Shown one piece after another: positions 7,918 through 13,675 of a stretch of 18,527 nt of DNA. The notes below the pieces were generated by a model that saw only the letters and a program-made list of their open reading frames with translations, searched no databases and was not told the origin of the DNA. Numbering within the stretch: position 1 is the first letter of the stretch; each line of letters opens with the position of its first letter. This stretch comes from an uncultured Clostridia bacterium (GTDB taxonomy: Bacteria; Bacillota; Clostridia; Christensenellales; Aristaeellaceae), in the NCBI GenBank assembly GCA_947600345.1, contig CANQGC010000023.1, positions 1 to 18,527 of the forward strand, given 5' to 3'. The translations under genes and the position numbers were made by a program.

Positions 7918-8442
7918 TCACTTCTCACTTCGATCCTCATTCAAGTATTCCAGCTTCAAGCGCCTGAGCGCGGCCCTCAGGCGCGATTGCGCGGTCCGGA
8001 TCGGGATATCCATCACCTCCGCGATTTCTCGTATCTTCAACTCCCCCGCAAATCGAAGAATGACGACGCTCTTCTGCTCTTCCGGGAGATTTCTGAGCCG
8101 CCATGCAAAGCTGTCGTTTGATTCGATTTTGTCGATGTCCGGAGAATTGCGCGCAGCTTCGGGGTTCGCCGGTTCCGGTCTGCTCCGCCGGAAGTAATCC
8201 ACGCATACGTTAGATGCGATCTTGTAGAGAAACGAACTGAACTTCCCCCGCTGTTCGTAGGAATCCAGATGCAGGATGAGCTTGAGGAACGTATCCTGCG
8301 TCGCGTCCTCCGCATCATTTCGATTTGCAACATGCCAATAGCAAAAGCGAAGTATGCGCGGGTAGTAACAGGCGATCAATTCATCCAGTGCAGCGGAATC
8401 CCCCGCGCGAATTCTCCGCACCAATGCGTCATCACGGTTCAT
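7918..8442 (-). CDS. ECF-type RNA polymerase sigma factor
   Basis: This 174-residue sigma-70 family factor has only regions 2 and 4, as in ECF sigma factors. Region 2 includes YYPRILRFCYWHVANRNDAE, DATQDTFLKLILHL and FSSFLYKIASNVCVDYFRR (promoter -10 recognition and core binding). A linker of about 30 residues follows, then region 4 with LPEEQKSVVILRFAGELKIR and the helix-turn-helix EIAEVMDIPIRTAQSRLRAAL (-35 recognition). A GGAG site lies a few bases before the ATG. It heads a four-gene operon with a membrane protein, an ABC ATPase and a permease, which suggests envelope-stress or antimicrobial-efflux control and possible autoregulation. I found no convincing ECF-type promoter upstream. Confidence 0.95.
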   Translation of the reverse strand: MNRDDALVRRIRAGDSAALDELIACYYPRILRFCYWHVANRNDAEDATQDTFLKLILHLDSYEQRGKFSSFLYKIASNVCVDYFRRSRPEPANPEAARNSPDIDKIESNDSFAWRLRNLPEEQKSVVILRFAGELKIREIAEVMDIPIRTAQSRLRAALRRLKLEYLNEDRSEK

Positions 8443-8503
8443 CCTATCTCCATTGCAAAGTGTCGCGAGTTCGAGGGTTCGGATACTTGACAGACCCTGC
8501 GCG

Positions 8504-8527
8504 TGAATATACGAATCTGTTTATTCA
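8504..8527. promoter_or_regulatory. Inverted repeat upstream of the sigma gene (possible operator)
   Basis: TGAATA (8504-8509) and TATTCA (8522-8527) flank 12 bases, roughly 65-85 bases upstream of the sigma start codon. It may be a regulator site or a chance palindrome. Confidence 0.25.
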
Positions 8528-8573
8528 AACGCTGCGCACATCCAAAATGATCAGCCTTTCTGAAATTTAACAT

Positions 8574-8619
8574 TTAAGGCACCCCCGCACAGAACGGCGG
8601 TGCGTCAGGCGATGCCTTT
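8574..8619. repeat. Solo left end of the MITE-like element
   Basis: This 46-base stretch matches the left end of the element at 8785 at 42 of 46 positions and begins with the same TTAAGGCA. No matching right end was found before 8785. The copy can fold on itself: AAGGCA (8576-8581) pairs with TGCCTT (8613-8618), with CGCAC/GTGCG inside. The following bases to about 8750 hold no gene I can support. Confidence 0.75.
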
Positions 8620-8751
8620 GCGATCCGCGCAGGTTATATCGGAGGGGTCGATTCGGGCACGCACGCGCATGCCCCGCCGCTTGCTATCCCGGCAGTTCGC
8701 CTAGTTCTCCAACGCGCTCACCTCAAATTTTGCACAAACGCGAAAACCATA

Positions 8752-8780
8752 TTGAAATTCGCTTCCTCCTGTGCTATCAT
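8752..8780 (+). promoter_or_regulatory. Promoter of the peptidoglycan-binding protein gene, abutting the MITE
   Basis: TTGAAA (8752-8757), 17-bp spacer, TATCAT (8775-8780). The expected transcript start, about 8787, falls at the first bases of the element at 8785, so the entire element would be transcribed as leader. Confidence 0.7.
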
Positions 8781-8784
8781 ATCC

Positions 8785-8951
8785 TTAAGGCAACACCGCA
8801 CAGAACGGCGGCACGTCAGGCGATGCCTTTTCCGCCATCTGCACTTGCAAATTTCTTGACTTGCGTCCAGCAAGCCTGCGAAATTTGCAAGCACATCTGA
8901 CGAAAAATTCATTCGTCTGCCGACCACCTTATCTATGCGGTGTTGCCTTAA
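8785..8951. mobile_element. MITE-like non-coding element (167 bp) with terminal inverted repeats
   Basis: Perfect 16-base terminal inverted repeats, TTAAGGCAACACCGCA (8785-8800) and its complement (8936-8951), bound a non-coding 167-bp unit. The outer TTAA could be a duplicated TTAA or TA target; since it is itself a palindrome, the two cannot be separated here. Inside lies a perfect 12-bp stem, CTTGCAAATTTC (8844-8855) with GAAATTTGCAAG (8880-8891), loop 24. No coding capacity, so it would need a transposase supplied from elsewhere. A partial second copy lies at 8574. The family is not one I can name. Confidence 0.8.
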
Positions 8952-8976
8952 CAAATTCGGAAGGAGTTGCGTACAA

Positions 8977-9453
8977 ATGAAAAAGAAACTGATTCGCTGC
9001 CTTGCGGCGGCACTGGCGCTGCTGTTGACGCTGTGCGTCTGCTGCGCGGAGGAAGGCGAGGAGCCGGCGGAGCTCGTGCCCCTCGAGCCGGGCATGAACA
9101 GCGTGGAGGTGGAGGACCTCAACGCGCGGCTGACGGTGCTGGGATATCTGAGCGAGGAGCTGAGCATGGAATACGACGCGGGCACGGAGGAGGCGGTGAA
9201 GGCCTTCCAGACCGCGGCTGGGATGGAAGCCACCGGAGCGGCCGACGTCGCCACGCTGCAGGCGCTGATGGCCGAGGATGCCCCCGTCAACCCGGAGAAT
9301 CCGCCCAAGGGCGAGATGGTGTGGGTGCCGAAGACGGGCAAGAAGTATCACACGAACTGGAACTGCGGCGGCATGGATGGCCCAACCTGCGTCACGAAGG
9401 AGGAGGCCATCGCCCAGGGCTTCGAGCCCTGCAGCCGGTGCTATCCGGAGTGA
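8977..9453 (+). CDS. Secreted peptidoglycan-binding protein with Ada-like Cys motif
   Basis: This 158-residue exported protein begins with a signal peptide (MKKKLIRCLAAALALLLTLC; cleavage probably after VCCA, about residue 24). A PG_binding_1-type three-helix domain follows at about 38-98 (PGMNSVEVEDLNARLTVLGY, then EEAVKAFQTAAGMEATG). After a Pro-rich linker the C-terminal 45 residues read KKYHTNWNCGGM and EEAIAQGFEPCSRCYPE. His125, Cys130, Cys152 and Cys155 match the small Ada-type zinc-binding module that often ends secreted nucleases and cell-wall proteins. I chose ATG 8977 because AAGGAG lies at 8961-8966; an upstream in-frame start falls inside the inserted element. No catalytic domain is present, so a binding or sensing role is likely (inference). 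Confidence 0.88.
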   Translation: MKKKLIRCLAAALALLLTLCVCCAEEGEEPAELVPLEPGMNSVEVEDLNARLTVLGYLSEELSMEYDAGTEEAVKAFQTAAGMEATGAADVATLQALMAEDAPVNPENPPKGEMVWVPKTGKKYHTNWNCGGMDGPTCVTKEEAIAQGFEPCSRCYPE

Positions 9454-9526
9454 GGAAAGAGGTATCGGCGCGCCGGAGGGCGTCCGGTTCCAAGCGCCAT
9501 GCGCGCGGCGCGGTGAGGCGCGAAAG

Positions 9527-9574
9527 GGGCTCCCGGTTTCATAGATGCGATGATGGATCTATGGCCGGGAGCCC
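9527..9574. terminator. Bidirectional terminator between convergent genes
   Basis: GGGCTCCCGG (9527-9536) pairs with CCGGGAGCCC (9565-9574). Inside it CATAGAT (9540-9546) pairs with ATCTATG (9557-9563), giving an almost continuous 17-bp stem. It lies between the secreted protein gene and the unknown gene of the kinase operon, which converge. Confidence 0.8.
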
Positions 9575-9597
9575 GTCTTGCGCTTCGCCTGCGGCGG

Positions 9598-10980
9598 TCA
9601 GGCGCGGCGGTTTTGCCGCTGGCCCTGGATCATGATGCGCAGAAGCTCATCCTCGTAGCGGATCGAATTGTTGTAGAGGTGGTAGAGGAAGGAGTTCTCG
9701 TTGCGGCGCGCGTAGTCGTTCATCACGCTGGAGAGGAACTCCAGCGGGCGCTTGGATTCGAGAAACTCGACCACGAACCAGTCGAAGTCGCTCTCCAGAT
9801 CCAGTATGGCGTAGCCGCTGCTCAGGAGGATTTCGTCCATGCGCCTGCGGTCCAGGCGCTGGGATTCCTGAAGCCTTGCGCCGCTGCCGAAGAAGAGCAG
9901 GAAGCAGATCAGCGCGGTGCGGTCGATGTCCAGCGTGCCCTGGATGTACCGGTACACCGCCTGCTCGCCCGAGCGGTTTCGCCCGTAGCCCCGGCTGCCG
10001 TCCCGGGCGTAGGCGAGATCCTCACTGGCCTCGATCTCCAGCATCTGCCGGGAGATCACATCGGCGTCGCTCAGCTTCTTCAGCTCCGGCTTTCCCCGGC
10101 GCAGCGCCTCGGCGATGCGCGACTTCTGCGCCTCCGGGATGTCGTCCACGCTCTGGTAGCACTCCATCAGGATCTCGACCCAGTCCAGCGAGACGTAGTC
10201 GAAGTAGAAGTAGCTGAACTCGTCGAAGATTTCGCCGCAGGACAGCGCCGATTCCCGGATGCGCGCGCGCTTCTCCTCCTCCGGCATGCGCTGGTTGCGG
10301 CGCAGCAGCGTGACCACCTTCAGCGGCAGCAGCGCGGACAGCGCCGCGTCCACGCCCCGCCGGGTCCGCACGGCCTCGAAGTACCGCTCGATCTGGGCGC
10401 TGAGGTAGTAGTAGAGGTACTTGCAGAAGTAGTAGCGCGTCTTCTCCCGCACGAAGCTGAAGGCCTGCAGGTTTTCCACGAGGAAGCCGCGCAGCGCCTC
10501 CACGCTGTTCGCGGCGCCGCGCAGCTCGCGCTCCAGGTACTGGGTGCGCTGCTGCGTGGCCAGCGCGTCGCCCGCGGAGGCGGAGTTTTGGGTCACGTAG
10601 CGCTCCAGCTCGCCGAAGCTGATCTTCTTATCCCGGAACCAGGCGGAGCCCTCCAGCGAGGCGTAGATGTCCATGCACTGGGCCTGGACGGCCTTCCACT
10701 CCTGATAGGAGTAGCCGTTCTGGAAGGCGAAGATCAGCGTCGCCTCCCAAAAGTTGCGCAGGTAGAGCCGGAGGCAGCCGTACTGGGCGAGCTTGGCGTT
10801 CAGCTCCTCCAGCGTGAAGCGCTTGACGAAGCCCATGGCGATGATGCGGTAGCGCAGCGGGATGTGGCGCATGGCCTCCTCGTTGAGTTCCATGCAGGAA
10901 TCCAGCAGCTCGCCCTTGGCCGAGAGCGCGCACATATCGTCGACCATCTTCTCAAAGACGCCGTTCAGATTGCGGCCCAT
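9598..10980 (-). CDS. Unrecognised 460-aa protein co-transcribed with a Ser/Thr kinase
   Basis: I do not recognise the family. The product is 460 residues, without signal peptide or clear membrane helix, rich in aromatic residues, Arg, Glu and Leu, and apparently almost all helical. Examples are CLRLYLRNFWEATLIFAFQ, YYFCKYLYYYLSAQIERYF, FDEFSYFYFDYVSLDWVEIL and DFDWFVVEFLESKRPLEFL. The helical blocks with spaced aromatics suggest a repeat or helical-bundle scaffold. A GAGGAGGT ribosome binding site precedes the ATG at 10980. The gene begins 35 bases after the kinase stop, so the two are probably one transcript, and the protein is a candidate substrate or partner of the kinase. No catalytic motif of a phosphatase or peptidase was seen. 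Confidence 0.85.
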   Translation of the reverse strand: MGRNLNGVFEKMVDDMCALSAKGELLDSCMELNEEAMRHIPLRYRIIAMGFVKRFTLEELNAKLAQYGCLRLYLRNFWEATLIFAFQNGYSYQEWKAVQAQCMDIYASLEGSAWFRDKKISFGELERYVTQNSASAGDALATQQRTQYLERELRGAANSVEALRGFLVENLQAFSFVREKTRYYFCKYLYYYLSAQIERYFEAVRTRRGVDAALSALLPLKVVTLLRRNQRMPEEEKRARIRESALSCGEIFDEFSYFYFDYVSLDWVEILMECYQSVDDIPEAQKSRIAEALRRGKPELKKLSDADVISRQMLEIEASEDLAYARDGSRGYGRNRSGEQAVYRYIQGTLDIDRTALICFLLFFGSGARLQESQRLDRRRMDEILLSSGYAILDLESDFDWFVVEFLESKRPLEFLSSVMNDYARRNENSFLYHLYNNSIRYEDELLRIMIQGQRQNRRA

Positions 10981-11015
10981 GAAAGCACCTCCTCAGCATC
11001 GCGAATCGCCGCCGC

Positions 11016-12659
11016 TCAAGCCGCCAGCGCGTCGCGCGGCACGTAGCCCCGGTTGGGTGTCTCCCCATCGCGGAATTCGATCAGGGCGTAATCGCCCTCG
11101 TACTCCAGCAGGCGCACGGTCTCCCCGGCGGGCAGCGCAGCCCGCGCTCCGGCTTCGCTCGAGGGCGCCGCGAGGACGTCCGCGTCCCGCGCGAGCGCCG
11201 CGTCCCGGTCCATGTGCTCCGCCAGCGGGACGTCGCTCTCCGCTGCCGATATGCGCTTCATGCCGGTGTAGGCCCGGCACGGCCGGCCCTGGTAGGTATA
11301 TTCGAGCAGCACCCAGGCCACGCCGTTTCCGTATTCGCGCTCGTAGGCGCGGATCTCCGTATCTACGGGGAGCGTGTAGAGGTCCGCGTAGCTGGTGCTC
11401 GGGCCGGTCCGGAAGGACAGGGGCATCACGGCGCTGGTCGCGATCCAGGGGTGCTCCTGGGGCTCGTCCACCGGGATCGGAATCGTCGGGCTGGGCGTGG
11501 GCGCGGGAGAGGGCGTGGGGGATTCCGTGGGCGTCGGCGCAGCCGTGGGTGTGGGTGAGGGCGTCGCCGTGACCGCGGGCGCGGACGGGGAAGTCTCGGG
11601 CTCCTGCGGCGGATCGGTCTCGCTCACCTGCTGCGAAGTGGGGCCGGTATCGCCCTGATCGCCCGTTCCTGGCCACCATCCCAGCTGCCTGCACAGCAGC
11701 GCTGCCAGCGCCGCGACGGCGCAGAGCGCGAGCACGATCAGGATCAGCTTCTTCCACTGCGGGGGCTTCGGGGGAACGGGGCGCGGCTTCATCGCCTCGC
11801 GCATCGCCTCGCCCAGCTCGTCCATGCTCTGGTAGCGGTCCTCCGCGAAGAGCTGCAGCCCGCGCATCAGCACGGCCTCGTATTCCGGCCCGATTTCCGG
11901 CCGGATCTCCGATGGCGGTCGAAGGTCGTTCACGAATATGCGCTGGCCCGCGCTGAGCGGGGCCTGGCCGGTGATGCAGGTGTAGATGGTCGCGCAGAGG
12001 GAGTATACGTCCACCCAGGGCCCCAGATCGCCGTGCTCGTCGTACAGCTCCCGGGGCGCGTAGTTCTGCTTCATGATGAGGCAGGAGTGCTGGTCGTCGC
12101 CGATGGTGAACTCCTTCGCCGCGCCGAAGTCGATCAGCTTGAGCGTTCCGTCGGGGAGCACCATGATGTTGTCCGGGCTGATGTCCCGGTGGATCACTTC
12201 CTTCTTGTGGATCTCGGCCAAGCTCTTCACCAGCGGAAGGAAGCGCTTGAACGCCTCCCGCGCATCCATCGGCTTGCTGCCCTCTAGGAAGTGGGCGAGG
12301 GTCTGGCCCTGGACGTACTCCATGACGATGTAGGCGGTGCCGTTCTCCTCGAAGAAGTCCAGCACTTGCACGATGTCCAGCTGTTCGGAGAGGTTGTGCA
12401 TGATGAGCGCCTCCCGGAGGAAGTGATCCTTCCGCTGCTGGAAGGTGGCCTGATCCTTGCTGCTGCTGAGCGTGACCTCGGGCGAGACCGCCGCGTCCCG
12501 GTCGCAGTGGTTGCGCCAGAACAGCTCCTTGACGGCCACCATGGTGCCCAGCCGGTCCCGCGCCGCGTAGGTGATGCCGAAGCCGCCCTCGCCCAGCAGC
12601 GCCTCGATGCGGTACCGCTTGTCCAGCAGCGTGCCCTCCGGCAATATGTGATGCTGCAT
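11016..12659 (-). CDS. Membrane Ser/Thr protein kinase (Hanks type) with extracellular SH3-like region
   Basis: The 547-residue protein has a cytoplasmic kinase domain (about 16-285): glycine loop GEGGFGITY (23-31), Lys44 in VAVKE, catalytic HRD (157-159) in HRDISPDN, DFG at 177-179, and APRE (201-204) in place of APE. All catalytic residues needed for activity are present. A Pro-rich juxtamembrane stretch leads to one helix (LILIVLALCAVAALAALLC, 305-323). A long extracellular Pro/Thr/Ser linker follows, then about 150 residues resembling one or two SH3b modules (PLSFRTGPSTSYADLYTLP and the C-terminal LLEYEGDYALIEF with RGYVPRDAL). PASTA repeats, usual in PrkC/Stk1, are absent. I chose ATG 12659, with GGAGG 8 bases upstream; an ATG five codons earlier overlaps that motif. 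Confidence 0.95.
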   Translation of the reverse strand: MQHHILPEGTLLDKRYRIEALLGEGGFGITYAARDRLGTMVAVKELFWRNHCDRDAAVSPEVTLSSSKDQATFQQRKDHFLREALIMHNLSEQLDIVQVLDFFEENGTAYIVMEYVQGQTLAHFLEGSKPMDAREAFKRFLPLVKSLAEIHKKEVIHRDISPDNIMVLPDGTLKLIDFGAAKEFTIGDDQHSCLIMKQNYAPRELYDEHGDLGPWVDVYSLCATIYTCITGQAPLSAGQRIFVNDLRPPSEIRPEIGPEYEAVLMRGLQLFAEDRYQSMDELGEAMREAMKPRPVPPKPPQWKKLILIVLALCAVAALAALLCRQLGWWPGTGDQGDTGPTSQQVSETDPPQEPETSPSAPAVTATPSPTPTAAPTPTESPTPSPAPTPSPTIPIPVDEPQEHPWIATSAVMPLSFRTGPSTSYADLYTLPVDTEIRAYEREYGNGVAWVLLEYTYQGRPCRAYTGMKRISAAESDVPLAEHMDRDAALARDADVLAAPSSEAGARAALPAGETVRLLEYEGDYALIEFRDGETPNRGYVPRDALAA

Positions 12660-12775
12660 TCGATACGCCTCCATTTCCCTTCTGCGCCCGGGCGGCGCTT
12701 GCCCCGCGGCCCGGGGCCCGCGATTCCCGCGGACCTGTAAGGGCTTTCCTTTGATTTATAATTCCACCATTAATG

Positions 12776-12804
12776 ATTATAGTGAAATGCGGCGAGAATG
12801 TCAA
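12776..12804 (-). promoter_or_regulatory. Consensus promoter of the kinase operon
   Basis: On the minus strand: TTGACA (12804-12799), 17-bp spacer, TATAAT (12781-12776). Both hexamers are perfect. The leader to the kinase start at 12659 would be about 110 bases. Confidence 0.88.
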
Positions 12805-12892
12805 ATACTGGCGAAAGGCGCGCCCGCATCGCCTCAAGGCGGTGCCGCCTCAAGAAATCTGCGGTTTCTTTCTCTGTTTTTTCGCAATTCGC

Positions 12893-12921
12893 TTGCATAA
12901 TCGGAAAAAACCAGTTATACT
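12893..12921 (+). promoter_or_regulatory. Promoter of the asp23-fakA-recG region
   Basis: TTGCAT (12893-12898), 17-bp spacer, TATACT (12916-12921), about 90 bases before the asp23 start and divergent from the kinase promoter. The rest of the 351-bp gap holds no gene. A CGCCTCAAG direct repeat occurs at 12830-12838 and 12846-12854. Confidence 0.75.
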
Positions 12922-13010
12922 GATAGTAGGTGGGAATAGTATCCGCCTGCTGCGCCTGCGCATGGGCTGGACCGGCGCGCGCGGACATTACCCCGAATGG
13001 AGGTCGAGTC

Positions 13011-13361
13011 ATGGATTGCAAATTCACAACCGAGCTGGGTTTGGTGACGGTCAATGACGACGTGCTGGTGCGCGTGGCCGGCTATGCCGCGCTGGACTGC
13101 TACGGCATCGTCGGCATGGCGTCCAAGCGCTCAACCGACGGTATCGTGCAGCTGATGGGCAGGGAGAACCTGGGCAGGGGCGTGAAGATCCGCACCTCGG
13201 GCGACAAGGTGGATATCGACCTGTTCATCATTGTGGAATATGGCATCTCGATCAGCGCTGTGGCGGCATCGATCATTGAGACCGTGCGCTACAAGGTGGA
13301 GCACCTGACGGGCATCTCGGTGGGCCGGGTCAACGTCTGCGTGGAGGATATTCGCGTCTAG
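13011..13361 (+). CDS. Asp23/Gls24 family envelope stress response protein (YloU-like)
   Basis: This 116-residue protein of the Asp23/Gls24 family begins MDCKFTTELGLVTVNDDVLV. VRVAGYAALDCYGIVGMASK, the basic segment around RGVKIRTSGDK, VDIDLFIIVEYGISISAVA and the closing GRVNVCVEDIRV match the small YloU-type members encoded ahead of fakA in Bacillota. In staphylococci Asp23 is a membrane-associated cell-envelope homeostasis protein; YloU's role is less clear. I chose ATG 13011 because GGAGG lies at 12999-13003; an in-frame start at 12930 would fall at the predicted transcription start and has no ribosome binding site. It is normally followed closely by fakA, but here a 314-bp hairpin array intervenes. 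Confidence 0.93.
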   Translation: MDCKFTTELGLVTVNDDVLVRVAGYAALDCYGIVGMASKRSTDGIVQLMGRENLGRGVKIRTSGDKVDIDLFIIVEYGISISAVAASIIETVRYKVEHLTGISVGRVNVCVEDIRV

Positions 13362-13370
13362 CGACGCTTT

Positions 13371-13607
13371 CGCGGGAAATCAGGATTTCCCGCGAGGAGG
13401 TTGGAAACCCAAAGGGTTTCCAAGTCTGCCCGAAGGGCAGACCGCGACGGTTCAAATCGAAGATTTGAAGCGCCGCGCCGGGGAAGGGCTGCGGTTTCCT
13501 GAAATTGCTGCGCAATTTCCGGGCGGAAACCTGACTGGCAGGTATCGTTTCCCCTTTCGGCTCCGCCTTCATGGGAAACCAAATCCGCCGCGCAGGTCGC
13601 CGGATTT
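13371..13607. repeat. Array of perfect hairpins in the asp23-fakA gap
   Basis: Seven consecutive inverted repeats occupy this gap. (1) CGCGGGAAATC 13371-13381 with 13384-13394, 11 bp. (2) TTGGAAACCC 13401-13410 with 13414-13423, loop AAA. (3) GTCTGCCC 13424-13431 with 13435-13442, loop GAA. (4) TTCAAATC 13451-13458 with 13462-13469, loop GAA. (5) GAAATTGC 13501-13508 with 13512-13519, loop TGC, inside GGTTTCC 13493-13499 with 13525-13531. (6) GTTTCCC 13547-13553 with 13573-13579. (7) AAATCCG 13581-13587 with 13601-13607. All stems are perfect. There is no conserved repeat unit or supported coding frame; I saw no promoter in the remainder of the gap. Confidence 0.9.
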
Positions 13608-13675
13608 GATTTTACAGGCGCAGCGTCGGGAGGATATTCGCGGCCCGCGCTGATGCTTACATTTTGGAGGAAAAC

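Noticed and set aside
8487..8515. Plus-strand promoter for a small RNA (TTGACA at 8487-8492)
   Set aside because: The -35 is perfect, but the hexamer 17 bp downstream (TACGAA) is poor and no RNA gene can be supported downstream.
9550..11046. Long open frame on the plus strand opposite the 460-aa protein gene
   Set aside because: The minus-strand gene has a strong ribosome binding site and fits the kinase operon; the plus-strand frame starts inside the terminator and has low-complexity sequence.
10993..12837. Minus-strand frame overlapping the kinase gene in another register
   Set aside because: The kinase frame shows all kinase motifs in order; this one reads as Arg/Gly/Ala-rich low-complexity sequence and would include the promoter.
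13371..13607. CRISPR array
   Set aside because: The stems are all different and there is no repeated unit alternating with spacers; these are inverted, not direct, repeats.
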